Source: Acidovorax sp. A1169
Lineage (GTDB): Bacteria; Pseudomonadota; Gammaproteobacteria; Burkholderiales; Burkholderiaceae_C
Direction of reading: 5' to 3'
NCBI RefSeq assembly: GCF_030704685.1
Contig: NZ_JAUZDX010000002.1
Span: 537,245 to 601,244 of the forward strand
Length of the DNA: 64,000 nt
In this document: positions 15,376 to 23,625 of the stretch, piece by piece
Position numbering within the stretch: position 1 is the stretch's first letter
How the letters are laid out: each line of letters starts with the position of its first letter
Made by a program: the position numbers and the translations under genes
The notes under the pieces: model-generated
What the model was told of the DNA's origin: nothing
Databases searched by the model: none
The model's input: the letters and a program-made list of their open reading frames with translations, nothing else

Positions 15376-16065
15376 TCAGTGGACTTGCGAAGCGGTCACG
15401 GGGGCGAGCGCCATGGCCAGGTCGCTGGCGGGGCGCTTGCGGTCGAAGGTCAGGCTGGCCTCGACATGTTCGAGGTGCGACTGCATGAGGGCCACGGCAT
15501 GGTCTTCGTTGCGCGCGGCCAGGGCCGTCACGATCTCGCCATGCTCTTCGTGCGAATGCTCGGCGGCGCTGGCCGACTGGTACATCAGCGTGATCAGCGC
15601 GCAGCGCGAGATCAGGTCGCCCAGCAGGTGGGCAAGCACCTCGTTGCCCATGAGCTCGGCCATGCGCACGTGGAAGTCGCCCAGCAGCTCGGTGCGGCTG
15701 CTGGCATCGGCCGTGCCCATGGCCGCCTTCTCGCTGGCCACGTGGGCGCGCAGGGCCTTGATCTTGGCGGGCGTGACGCTGCGCACGAAGGCGCGGGTCA
15801 TCTCGGTCTCCAGCATGCGGCGCACGGCGAACACCTGGCGCGCCTCTTCGACCGAGGGGGTGGAGACGAAGGCGCCGCGCGCGGGCTCCAGCGTGACGAG
15901 CTTGTTCTGCGCCATCTGGAACAGCGCCTGGCGAACCAGCGTGCGCGATACGCCAAAATGGTCGGCAAGCTTCTGCTCGGCGAGCTTGGTGCCCGGCTGC
16001 AGGCGGTGTTCAACGATGGCGCGGGTCAACGCCTCGACGATGGCACTGGTGGATGAAGATTCCAT
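15376..16065 (-). CDS. GntR-family (FCD) regulator of the urate/allantoin operon
   Basis: A 229-residue regulator. It has a winged HTH at about 5-70 (LQPGTKLAEQKLADHFGVSR then TLVRQALFQMAQNKL) and a C-terminal FCD effector domain with the expected acidic/His metal or ligand residues (D-F-H in LLGDFHVRM, and HEEHGEIV). FCD regulators respond to small acids. It is the first gene of the leftward operon with puuE, the decarboxylase fusion and the M20 gene, and is divergent from uraH. An 18-base perfect palindrome lies 24 bases upstream (16090-16107) and is the obvious autoregulatory operator. Probable effector: a ureide or purine breakdown acid; this is inference. Confidence 0.88.
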   Translation of the reverse strand: MESSSTSAIVEALTRAIVEHRLQPGTKLAEQKLADHFGVSRTLVRQALFQMAQNKLVTLEPARGAFVSTPSVEEARQVFAVRRMLETEMTRAFVRSVTPAKIKALRAHVASEKAAMGTADASSRTELLGDFHVRMAELMGNEVLAHLLGDLISRCALITLMYQSASAAEHSHEEHGEIVTALAARNEDHAVALMQSHLEHVEASLTFDRKRPASDLAMALAPVTASQVH

Positions 16066-16089
16066 GGCGACATGATAGGAGGATTGGCC

Positions 16090-16107
16090 AAAAGTGTATA
16101 CACTTTT
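16090..16107. promoter_or_regulatory. Perfect 18-bp palindrome, probable GntR operator
   Basis: AAAAGTGTATACACTTTT is a perfect inverted repeat in the short divergent space between the GntR gene (start 16065) and uraH (start 16156). The GTGTATACAC core is the usual size for FadR-subfamily GntR sites. One protein dimer here could repress both directions. A degenerate copy is found upstream of puuD at 17992-18009. Confidence 0.75.
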
Positions 16108-16155
16108 AGTCTACAGGTCGCACTTTTACGGCCTCCATCCTTCAGGAGATTCCCT

Positions 16156-16506
16156 ATGGGCTTGAGCACACATGTTCTGGACACGATGCACGGCTGCCCC
16201 GCCGCCGGCATGGAAGTGGCCCTGTATTCCACCCATGGCGACGCCGCCACGCTGCTGCAGCGCCTGGTGCTCAACCACGACGGCCGCACCGATGCGCCGC
16301 TGTTCGACAACGCCAGCCTGCGCGCCGGCACCTACCGGCTGCGCTTTGACGTGGCGGGTTACTTCAAAGCCAAGGGCGTGCAGCTACCCGAGCCGAATTT
16401 TTTGAACCAGGTGAGCCTGGACTTCGGCATTGCGCACGAAGACCAGCATTACCACGTGCCGCTGCTGGTGAGCCCGTGGAGTTATTCCACGTACCGGGGT
16501 TCCTGA
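16156..16506 (+). CDS. uraH: 5-hydroxyisourate hydrolase
   Basis: A 116-residue transthyretin-like hydrolase that converts 5-hydroxyisourate, the urate oxidase product, to OHCU. It begins MGLSTHVLDTMHGCPAAG (the LSTHVLD motif with the N-terminal catalytic His) and ends STYRGS, the hallmark YRGS tetrapeptide of HIU hydrolases. Length is normal. CAGGAGA lies about 9 bases before the chosen ATG at 16156. An in-frame ATG at 16072 would add 28 unneeded residues across the operator. It is divergent from the GntR gene and under the 16090-16107 palindrome. Confidence 0.95.
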   Translation: MGLSTHVLDTMHGCPAAGMEVALYSTHGDAATLLQRLVLNHDGRTDAPLFDNASLRAGTYRLRFDVAGYFKAKGVQLPEPNFLNQVSLDFGIAHEDQHYHVPLLVSPWSYSTYRGS

Positions 16507-16519
16507 TCCTCAGTGGGAA

Positions 16520-17071
16520 TCAGAGCTGGCCTTCGGTGAGGGTATCGAGTTGGAACTTGCCGCTCTTGTCCCACAGCCAGGTTTCGGTGTAAGTCACCTT
16601 GCCCATGCGGGTGGGCACCGGGAAGGGGGCTGCGGCACGGATGGTGCGCTCGATCTCCTTGACCACTTCGGGCGCATGGCGCGGGGCGCGCAGCCAGTTC
16701 ACCCGCGTGACCTTGCCGGTGCGGTCGATGTCCACCTCGATCACGCCGATGGCGTACAACTGGGGTTGCAGCTTGCCCTTGAAGATGCGCTCGGCGTTCA
16801 GGCCGTAGAGGTGGGTGGCGCCGTCCTGCCGGTAGGCGCGGGGCGTGGCCGCCGCCGACGGGCGGGCCGAGCCCGCGGTGGCCGGCACAGGGCCCTTGAC
16901 GCCCTGGATATCGGTACTGGTGGGAGGGCGGCTCTCTGGCGTGGCTGGTGCGGGTGCGGATTCGGGCGCAGACTTGCAGGCAGCGACCAGGGCGCCAACA
17001 GCGGCCATGATGCCCGCCAGCAGCCAGTGGCGGCCTTTGCCGGGGCGGTGATTGGGCGGAGTATCGGGCAT
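16520..17071 (-). CDS. Lipoprotein with TonB-like C-terminal domain
   Basis: A 183-residue protein with a basic N-terminus, the hydrophobic helix HWLLAGIMAAVGALVAAC ending in a lipobox cysteine at about 32, and a Pro/Ala/Ser-rich linker (about 33-75). The C-terminal domain (YAIGVIEVDIDRTGKVTRVN, then a paired-helix and strand region ending QLDTLTEGQL) resembles TonB C-terminal domains (VxVxI...DGxVxxV). It is probably an envelope-anchored protein. The reading begins at 17071, only 34 bases from the divergent xdhC start, so their promoters must overlap coding sequence. The true partner is unknown; no ExbBD or receptor genes are nearby. Confidence 0.72.
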   Translation of the reverse strand: MPDTPPNHRPGKGRHWLLAGIMAAVGALVAACKSAPESAPAPATPESRPPTSTDIQGVKGPVPATAGSARPSAAATPRAYRQDGATHLYGLNAERIFKGKLQPQLYAIGVIEVDIDRTGKVTRVNWLRAPRHAPEVVKEIERTIRAAAPFPVPTRMGKVTYTETWLWDKSGKFQLDTLTEGQL

Positions 17072-17105
17072 GGTGGGCTGGTGGTGTAACGAAAGGACGG
17101 CGGCA

Positions 17106-17960
17106 GTGGAGAACTTGCGTTTGTTGCTGGAAGGCCTTGCAGCCGAACCGGCGTGTCTGGTGACAGTGGAGTCTACCCAAGGCTCCGTGCCGCGTGAATC
17201 GGGCGCGTGGATGGCCGTGTTCGCAGACAGGTTGGTGGGCACCATCGGCGGCGGCCACCTGGAGCACCAGGCCATTGCCGAGGCGCGCCGCCGCCTGGCG
17301 GACCCTGGCGCCGCGAACGACTTGGCACCGATGCGCTTTGCACTGGGCCCGGCGCTCGGCCAGTGCTGCGGTGGCGTGGTGTACCTCGAATTCGAATGCG
17401 CGGCCGCGCAGGACGCGCCCGCTCTGGCTCGGCGCCTGACGGCCGACCTGTACCCCGTGGCCTTGTTCGGCGGCGGCCATGTGGGCCACTCCCTGGCCCG
17501 CACGCTGGCGCCGCTGCCCTTTGCGCTGACCTGGATCGACAGCCGCGACGGGATTTTTCCGGACACACTGCCCCTCAATGTGCACTGCGAGCATTCCGAG
17601 CCCGTGCAGATGGCCGTGCCCGCGCTGGCACCCGGCTCGCGCGTGCTCATCATGAGCTTCAGCCATGCCGAAGACCTGGACGTGGTGGCCGCGTGCCTCA
17701 AGCGCCAGCGCGAGCGCGGCGACCTGCCCTTCATCGGCCTCATCGGCAGCAAGACCAAGTGGGCCACCTTCACCAGCCGGCTCACGGCGCGGGGCTTCAG
17801 CCCGGGCGAGCTGGCGCATGTGACCTGCCCCATCGGCGTTCCGGGCATCCCCGGCAAGGAGCCCGAGGTGATTGCCGTGGCCGTGGCGGCACAGCTGTTG
17901 CAGTCGGTTGCCGCAGCCCAGGTTGTCGCAAATCCGCTGCAAGGGTATTCACAGGCCTGA
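17106..17960 (+). CDS. xdhC: Xanthine dehydrogenase accessory protein XdhC
   Basis: A protein of about 284 residues that binds molybdenum cofactor, promotes its sulfuration and delivers it to XdhB. It has the XdhC/CoxI N-terminal part (VTVESTQGSVPRESGAWM; GTIGGGHLEHQAI) and the C-terminal Rossmann part (VALFGGGHVGHSLARTL; FIGLIGSKTKWATF; CPIGVPGIPGKEPEVIAVAV). I favour the GTG at 17106 because AAAGGA lies 9 bases upstream and the match to the family begins there; ATG at 17070 would overlap the divergent lipoprotein start. Unusually it is about 8 kb from xdhAB and lies next to the urate oxidase gene. Confidence 0.9.
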   Translation: MENLRLLLEGLAAEPACLVTVESTQGSVPRESGAWMAVFADRLVGTIGGGHLEHQAIAEARRRLADPGAANDLAPMRFALGPALGQCCGGVVYLEFECAAAQDAPALARRLTADLYPVALFGGGHVGHSLARTLAPLPFALTWIDSRDGIFPDTLPLNVHCEHSEPVQMAVPALAPGSRVLIMSFSHAEDLDVVAACLKRQRERGDLPFIGLIGSKTKWATFTSRLTARGFSPGELAHVTCPIGVPGIPGKEPEVIAVAVAAQLLQSVAAAQVVANPLQGYSQA

Positions 17961-17991
17961 AAGGCCGGCGACAGGACTGGAATCGGGAACA

Positions 17992-18009
17992 ATTCCTGCA
18001 TACACTTTC
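17992..18009. promoter_or_regulatory. Degenerate GntR half-operator upstream of puuD
   Basis: TACACTTT at 18001-18008 equals one complete arm of the 16090-16107 palindrome except for its last T; the other arm matches only weakly. It lies 170 bases before puuD in the 220-base gap after xdhC, which suggests that the same GntR protein also controls urate oxidase. The link rests on an 8-base match. Confidence 0.3.
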
Positions 18010-18179
18010 ACACAGGATCCGAACCGGCCGTTTTGGCGTGGTTCGGGGCCTTTGGGTCGCAGCGGTGCCCCGGCAGACATTGCCAAGGTGCGCGACCCCA
18101 TCTTCTGCTCAGAGCGCCCGCAGTGGTGAGCAGGTTGTACAGCGGTGTGTTCCCCCCACACCGCCAAGGTTGAGAAAAT

Positions 18180-19475
18180 ATGGAAAACTACCTTCTCGAC
18201 TGGGCCAACCTGCTGCTGCGCTGGGTCCACGTCATAACCGCCATCGCCTGGGTTGGCTCGTCGTTCTACTTCGTCTTTCTGGACAGCAGCCTCACGCCGC
18301 CCGAAGACGAGGATTTGAAGAAGCAGGGCGTGAGCGGCGAGCTCTGGGCCGTGCACGGCGGCGGGTTCTACCACCCGGTCAAGTTCGCCGTCTCTCCGCC
18401 CGAACTGCCCAGGCACCTGCATTGGTTCTATTGGGAAAGCTACAGCACCTGGCTCAGCGGCTTCGCGCTGTTCACCGTGTCCTACCTGTGGAGCGCGGGC
18501 ACTTATCTGATCGACAAGTCGCGCATGGACTGGGCGCCGCCCGCAGCCATCGGCGCGGCGCTGGCCTTCCTGGTCGTGTTCTGGCTGCTGTACGACGGCA
18601 TCTGCCGCATCTTCGGGCAAAAGAAAAACGGCGACGCCATCGTGGGCGGCCTGGTGCTGGTGCTGGTGTGCATCGCCTCGTGGCTTGCCTGCCACCTGTT
18701 CGCCGGGCGCGCGGCCTTTTTGCTGGTGGGCGCGATGATCGCCACCTCGATGAGCGCCAACGTGTTTTTCTGGATCATCCCTGGCCAGCGCACCGTGGTG
18801 CGCCAGATCCGCACCGGCCAGAACGTGGACCCGATCCACGGCAAGCGCGGCAAGCAGCGCAGCGTGCACAACACCTACTTCACGCTGCCGGTGATCTTTG
18901 CGATGCTGAGCAACCACTACAGCTTCACCTGGAGCCACCCGCAGAACTGGCTGGTGCTGATCATCATGATGTTCGCGGGCGCCGCCATCCGCCAGTTCTT
19001 CGTGATGCGCCATGGCTACAAGCTCGGCCGCAACCCGAACCCGCTGCCCTATGCGCTGGTGGGCGTGGTGGCCTTGGTGGGCGCCATTGTCTGGATGCGG
19101 CCCGCACCGGTACCAGCGCCTGTGGCTGTCGCCAAGCCGGTGGTGGTTGCAGCGCCTGCGGCCACCAGTGCTTCCACGGCCTCCCAGGCTGCGCCTGCTG
19201 CGGCAGCAGCAGCACCCGCTGCGGCCGGCGCGGGCGGCGACTTCGCCGCCGTGCAGACGGTGCTCGAACAACGCTGCTACCTGTGCCATGGCGCCCAGGT
19301 GCAGATGAAGAACATGCGTCTGGATTCACCGGCCCTCGTCAAGCAGCACGCCCAGGCGGTCTACCAGCAGGCCGTGGTGCAAAAGCTCATGCCCATGAAC
19401 AATGCCACGCAGATGACCGACGCCGAGCGCGCGCTGATCGGGCGCTGGTTCCAGGACGGCGCGAAAGTGCCCTGA
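18180..19475 (+). CDS. puuD: Membrane urate oxidase PuuD with fused cytochrome c domain
   Basis: A 431-residue inner-membrane urate oxidase that oxidises urate to 5-hydroxyisourate. The N-terminal PuuD domain (about 1-305) has 7-8 membrane helices and family motifs (LRWVHVITAIAWVGSSFYFV; GGGFYHPVKF; HWFYWESYSTWLSGF). After an Ala/Pro linker (about 308-352) comes a small c-type cytochrome with the heme site CYLCH at 366-370 and probable axial Met404 or Met406 in QKLMPMNN. Electrons thus go to the respiratory chain through its own heme rather than to O2 with peroxide. It lies between xdhC and an EAL/GGDEF gene on the opposite strand, 13 bases away. Confidence 0.95.
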   Translation: MENYLLDWANLLLRWVHVITAIAWVGSSFYFVFLDSSLTPPEDEDLKKQGVSGELWAVHGGGFYHPVKFAVSPPELPRHLHWFYWESYSTWLSGFALFTVSYLWSAGTYLIDKSRMDWAPPAAIGAALAFLVVFWLLYDGICRIFGQKKNGDAIVGGLVLVLVCIASWLACHLFAGRAAFLLVGAMIATSMSANVFFWIIPGQRTVVRQIRTGQNVDPIHGKRGKQRSVHNTYFTLPVIFAMLSNHYSFTWSHPQNWLVLIIMMFAGAAIRQFFVMRHGYKLGRNPNPLPYALVGVVALVGAIVWMRPAPVPAPVAVAKPVVVAAPAATSASTASQAAPAAAAAAPAAAGAGGDFAAVQTVLEQRCYLCHGAQVQMKNMRLDSPALVKQHAQAVYQQAVVQKLMPMNNATQMTDAERALIGRWFQDGAKVP

Positions 19476-19488
19476 TGCTGCGCTGAGT

Positions 19489-21360
19489 TCAGGCCGCCAG
19501 AACGCTTTGCAGAGCGCGCAGGGCGTTGTGCGGCGGCCCAGGCAGCTCGCCGCCGTGCAGCACCACGCCGGTGGATGCCAGCTTGGCCTCGTGCTTGGCC
19601 ACGGCGGCCAGGTTGGCTACTTCTTCGGCATGGCGGTAGGTGCCGGGCTGTATGCGCACGGCGCCGATGGCCAGCGTGGTGCAGGGAAAGAAGCGGCGCA
19701 CGCCGTGGCGGTCTTCCGAATGGATGCCGCCCATGGCGCGCGCGCCGTCGTCGAACAGGGTGAGTGCCTCGCGCGCGAACTCGTCCACGATGTTCTTGCA
19801 GCGCTGCAGCCAGTTGCTGCTCTGGAAGATGAGCATGAAATCATCGCCCCCCACATGGCCCACGAAGTCACGGCGCGCGTCGCAGTGCGTGGTGGCCAGG
19901 CGCGCCACCAGGCGGATCATCTGGTCGCCGCGCCAGTAGCCGTAGTGGTCGTTGAAGGGCTTGAAGTTGTTCAGGTCGGCATAGCAGGCCACGAACTCGG
20001 TGCCGCTCTCCAGCAGGCGCTGCATGTGCATGCTGATGGGGATGTTGCCGGGCAGAAAGGTCAGCGGGTTGGCATGGCGCGCGGCCTCGATGCGGGTCTC
20101 GGTCACCGCGCGCACCAGTTGGTCGCCGGTGCCCAGGCCCACGTAGCGGCCGTTGTCGGTGACGATGTAGCCGTCGCTCAGGTAGCGCTGGTCCTGCGAG
20201 GTGAGGATGCCCACGAGCTGGTCCACGTCGCAGTCGAGCTCCACCACGCGCGGCGTGCTGTTGGCAAAGACGATGCAGGGTTTGCGGCCATGCACTTCGC
20301 GAAAGTACAGCGTGGCGTAGTGGTTCATGAACTGCTGGCGGTTGATCAACGCCACGGGGCGCGTGCCGTCCACCACGGCCAGCGCATGCAGGTCCACGCG
20401 CTCCTGCAGCAGGGCGGCCACCTCGTCGTTGCTGGTGGCCGGTGTCACAGTGGGAGCCTGCACCACCATCAGGCTGCGCAGAATGCCCGGGCGCGCCGTC
20501 TGGCCCAGGTGCGGCAGCACGGCGACGCGCCGGTCCTGCAGCACGTCGAGCGCCGGGCCGTCGATGGCCTCGCGCGGGGTGCGCGCCGGGCGCCCCAGCA
20601 CCCAGCCCTGGCCGTAGGGGATGGCCAGGTCGCGCAGGGCGCGCAGGTCGTCGCGCGTTTCGATGCCCTCGGCGATCAGCGTGGTGCCGAAAACGTCGGC
20701 AATGCCTTTGATGGCCTGCAGCATCTGCAGGTTCTCGGGGTGCTCGCTGATGTCGTGGATGAAATAGCGGTCGATCTTCACGAAGTCGGGCTTGACCTCG
20801 GACCACAGGCGCAGGCTGGAGCGGCCGTCGCCAAAATCGTCGAGCGCCAGGCGTGCGCCGCAGGCATGCACCTCGCGGATGGCTTCGCGCAGCGCGGGCA
20901 TGTCGGTAACGCGCTCGTGCTCGGTGATCTCGAACACCAGCATGCGTGCGCTCACGCCGAAGCCGCGCACCGCCTCGCCCAGGCGGCGCTCGCCGCACAG
21001 GGCCACCGCATGCACCAGCGCATCGGCGCTGATGTTCACGAACAGACGGCCGGGCGCACCATGGTCGCCCCAGTCGCGCAGCGCCGTGAAAACGCACACC
21101 AGCTCGAAATCCAGCAGCAGGCCCTCGCGCCGCGCCAGGTCCAGCAGCACGTCGGGCGTGTGCAGGGCCGAGCCCTCGGGGCCGCGGATCAGGGCCTCAT
21201 GGGCGAAGATGCTGCCCTCGCGCAGGTCCCCGAGCGGCTGGAACACGCAGTACAGGCCGCCATCGCGCATCAGCCGCGCCAGCGGTCCCGACCCCAGCCG
21301 TGCGGCGGGCGACAGCAGCGCGAGCATGCGGTCGAGACGTTCTTGCTTGGGATGCGCCAT
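19489..21360 (-). CDS. EAL-CBS-GGDEF cyclic-di-GMP signalling protein
   Basis: A 623-residue cytosolic protein in reverse of the usual order. The N-terminal EAL phosphodiesterase domain (about 35-260) has HEALIRG with E55, NIS, EITEHE, LDDFGDG, KIDRYF and LIAEGIE all present, so c-di-GMP hydrolysis is likely. A middle segment (about 295-425) resembles paired CBS domains that bind nucleotides. A C-terminal GGDEF domain carries GGDDF at 504-508; the conservative E-to-D change could weaken cyclase activity, leaving the domain regulatory. The three-domain layout matches known EAL-CBS-GGDEF proteins. It is convergent with puuD and divergent from the glycerate kinase gene. Confidence 0.88.
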   Translation of the reverse strand: MAHPKQERLDRMLALLSPAARLGSGPLARLMRDGGLYCVFQPLGDLREGSIFAHEALIRGPEGSALHTPDVLLDLARREGLLLDFELVCVFTALRDWGDHGAPGRLFVNISADALVHAVALCGERRLGEAVRGFGVSARMLVFEITEHERVTDMPALREAIREVHACGARLALDDFGDGRSSLRLWSEVKPDFVKIDRYFIHDISEHPENLQMLQAIKGIADVFGTTLIAEGIETRDDLRALRDLAIPYGQGWVLGRPARTPREAIDGPALDVLQDRRVAVLPHLGQTARPGILRSLMVVQAPTVTPATSNDEVAALLQERVDLHALAVVDGTRPVALINRQQFMNHYATLYFREVHGRKPCIVFANSTPRVVELDCDVDQLVGILTSQDQRYLSDGYIVTDNGRYVGLGTGDQLVRAVTETRIEAARHANPLTFLPGNIPISMHMQRLLESGTEFVACYADLNNFKPFNDHYGYWRGDQMIRLVARLATTHCDARRDFVGHVGGDDFMLIFQSSNWLQRCKNIVDEFAREALTLFDDGARAMGGIHSEDRHGVRRFFPCTTLAIGAVRIQPGTYRHAEEVANLAAVAKHEAKLASTGVVLHGGELPGPPHNALRALQSVLAA

Positions 21361-21472
21361 GGTTGCAATTTGTCACTTCTAGGGGGTTCACCATACCGGG
21401 CGGGTGTGACAGTTGTGTTACAGCGGCCCCAGGTTTACACCGGCCCGCCCGAGGCCACGCACAATGTGCACC

Positions 21473-22816
21473 ATGCCCGATATCTCTCTTCCCCAACCCG
21501 GTCTGTTGCCTGACTTTCACACCGATCCCCGCGGCTTTCTGCGGGGCCTGTTCGACGTTGCCGTGCGCAGCGCCCAGCCCCTGCACGGCATGCGCGCCTG
21601 GCTGCCCGCGCCCCCGCGTAGCCGCACCCTGGTGCTGGGGGGCGGCAAGGCCGGTGGCGCCATGGCCCAGGCGCTCGAAGCCCTGTGGCCGAACGACGCG
21701 CCGCTGTCGGGCCTGGTGGTCACGCGCTACGGGCACATCCCGCCCCGGCCCGAAGGCCTGGTGCAGCGCATTGAGGTGGTCGAGGCCGCGCACCCCGTGC
21801 CCGACGCCGCCGGCGAGGCGGCCGCACAGCGCCTGCTGGCGCTGACCGAGGGCCTGACCGCCGACGACCTGGTGCTGTGCCTGATCTCGGGCGGGGGCTC
21901 TTCGCTGCTGACCCTGCCGGGCGAGGGCCTGACGCTCGATGACAAGCAGCGCATCAACCGCGCGCTGCTGGAGAGCGGGGCCGACATCGCCGAGATGAAC
22001 TGCGTGCGCAAGCACCTCTCGCGCATCAAGGGCGGGCGGCTGGCGGCGGCCTGCGGGCCGGCGCGCGTGGTCACGCTGACCATCAGCGACGTGCCGGGCG
22101 ACGACCCTTCGGTCATCGCCAGCGGCCCCACCGTGCCCGACGCCACGACCTGCGCCGATGCGCTGGCCATCCTGGTGCGCTACGGCATCGAGGTGCCGCA
22201 CCAGACCCTGCAGGCCCTGCGCGACGGTGCGCTGGAAACCCCCAAGCCCGGCGACGCCGTGTTCGAAGGCCATGCCGTGCACCTGGTGGCCACGCCCTGG
22301 CAGGCGCTGGAGGCAGCAGCCGCAGCGGCGCGCGCGGCGGGCGTGGACGCCGTCATTCTCTCGGACGAGATCGAAGGCGAGTCGCGCGACGTGGGCAAGG
22401 TGCATGCGGCCATGGCGCGCTCGGTGGCGCGCCGGGGCCAGCCGTTCACGAAGCCCTGCGTCATCCTCTCGGGTGGCGAAACCACGGTCACGGTGCGCCC
22501 GCGCGCGCCCGATGCCCCGCGTGGTCGCGGCGGCCGCGCCGGGGAGTTCTGCCTGGGGCTGGCCAAGGCGCTGCAGGGGGAGCCGTCGGTCTGGGCGCTG
22601 GCTGCCGATACCGACGGCATCGACGGCGTGGAGAACAACGCGGGCGCCTTCGTGGTACCCGACACCTTGCACCGCGCCCACACGGCGGGTGCCGACATCG
22701 AAGACGCCCTGCAGCGCAACGACGCCTGGGGCTACTTCGCGGCCCTGGGTGACCTGCTGGTCACCGGGCCCACGCACACCAATGTGAACGACTTCCGGGC
22801 CATCCTGGTGCTGTAG
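21473..22816 (+). CDS. ttuD: Glycerate 2-kinase (MOFRL/TtuD family)
   Basis: A 447-residue member of the MOFRL glycerate kinase family, long annotated as hydroxypyruvate reductase TtuD. Motifs: LVLGGGKAGGAMAQALE near 55, CLISGGGSSLL near 145, ISDVPGDDPSVIASGP, and C-terminal ILSGGETTVTVR, GRGGRAGEFCL and DTDGIDGVENNAGAF. It phosphorylates D-glycerate to 2-phosphoglycerate. Ureidoglycolate breakdown gives glyoxylate, which becomes glycerate through tartronate semialdehyde, so a place at the bottom of purine catabolism is logical. Glyoxylate carboligase and tartronate semialdehyde reductase are not in the window. Start ATG 21473 or 21464; either is possible. Confidence 0.9.
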   Translation: MPDISLPQPGLLPDFHTDPRGFLRGLFDVAVRSAQPLHGMRAWLPAPPRSRTLVLGGGKAGGAMAQALEALWPNDAPLSGLVVTRYGHIPPRPEGLVQRIEVVEAAHPVPDAAGEAAAQRLLALTEGLTADDLVLCLISGGGSSLLTLPGEGLTLDDKQRINRALLESGADIAEMNCVRKHLSRIKGGRLAAACGPARVVTLTISDVPGDDPSVIASGPTVPDATTCADALAILVRYGIEVPHQTLQALRDGALETPKPGDAVFEGHAVHLVATPWQALEAAAAAARAAGVDAVILSDEIEGESRDVGKVHAAMARSVARRGQPFTKPCVILSGGETTVTVRPRAPDAPRGRGGRAGEFCLGLAKALQGEPSVWALAADTDGIDGVENNAGAFVVPDTLHRAHTAGADIEDALQRNDAWGYFAALGDLLVTGPTHTNVNDFRAILVL

Positions 22817-22952
22817 TCAGCCAGGCAGCCCAGACCGTGGGCCGCCGCTGAGACGTCTTCTGTGCACAACTGCTTACAGAAGCCGGACGGATTGCCCCGT
22901 CACCTTGTGCGGGGTCTTTCCGGGCCTGGCAGGCCGCGTGCATGGCGCTGGT

Positions 22953-22966
22953 TTGATCTTGCTCAA
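22953..22966. promoter_or_regulatory. FNR/DNR-type box upstream of the Crp/Fnr gene
   Basis: TTGATCTTGCTCAA matches the TTGAT-N4-ATCAA consensus at 9 of 10 conserved positions. It lies 36 bases before the start of the Crp/Fnr-family gene at 23002, fitting autoregulation or control by another FNR-type regulator. Confidence 0.55.
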
Positions 22967-23001
22967 TGTGCCCGCTGCCCCGGCGCGGCACAGTTCGGGC
23001 C

Positions 23002-23625
23002 ATGCTGCCCTCTTCGCTTCTTTCCCTGCCTGCACAGTTCCAGGTCGCTGCGGCCGGTGACGTGCTGCGTCACCGCCACCAGACGTTGGACACCGCCGTG
23101 CACCTGGAGCGCGGGCGTGTGCTGCTGGGGGTGTGCGAGCGCGGCCAGATGCGCCACCAACTGGGTGTGGTGGAGGCGCCGTTCTGGCTTGACGCCGCCT
23201 CGGCGCTGCTGGGGGAGCCCTGCGCGGTGGACATGGTGGCGCAGACCCAGGTGCAACTGCGCCATCTGCCGGTGGAGGTGTTTCGCAGCCACTGCGAAGC
23301 GCTGCCGCCTGCCGCGCAGGCCCTGTTGCGCGACATGGCCACGGGCTACCTGCAGCAGTCGGGCCTGGCGGTGAGCCGCCTCGCGCAGGACGCCCAGGCG
23401 CGCTGCGCGCAGTGGCTGCTGCAGAACGCCGAGCCGGACACGGGCGGCGCCATGAGCGTGACGCTGCACCAGCGCAAGCGGCTCATCGCCGCCCAACTGG
23501 GCATCGCCCCCGAGACCTTCTCGCGCGTGATGCGCCACTTGCGCGAGCACGGCCTGGTGGCCGGCACCGGCAACGTGCTCAGGCTGCCCCAGCCGATGGC
23601 GCTGCAGTCGGTCGCAGGCGGCTGA
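23002..23625 (+). CDS. Crp/Fnr-family transcription regulator
   Basis: A 207-residue regulator with an N-terminal cupin-like effector domain (about 10-115), a dimerisation helix, and a C-terminal winged HTH (TLHQRKRLIAAQLGIAPETF then SRVMRHLREHGLV, about 153-185). The N-terminal cysteines that hold the FNR [4Fe-4S] cluster are absent, so it is more like DNR/NnrR or a novel ligand sensor than a true FNR. The recognition helix ETFSRVMRHL fits FNR-like TTGAT half-sites, one of which lies upstream. Start ATG 23002; a longer reading from 22966 would run over that box. No neighbour reveals the effector. Confidence 0.85.
   Translation: MLPSSLLSLPAQFQVAAAGDVLRHRHQTLDTAVHLERGRVLLGVCERGQMRHQLGVVEAPFWLDAASALLGEPCAVDMVAQTQVQLRHLPVEVFRSHCEALPPAAQALLRDMATGYLQQSGLAVSRLAQDAQARCAQWLLQNAEPDTGGAMSVTLHQRKRLIAAQLGIAPETFSRVMRHLREHGLVAGTGNVLRLPQPMALQSVAGG

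Noticed and set aside
19507..21513. A 668-codon plus-strand frame opposite the EAL-CBS-GGDEF gene
   Set aside because: Same kind of shadow; the minus-strand gene has all expected EAL motifs.
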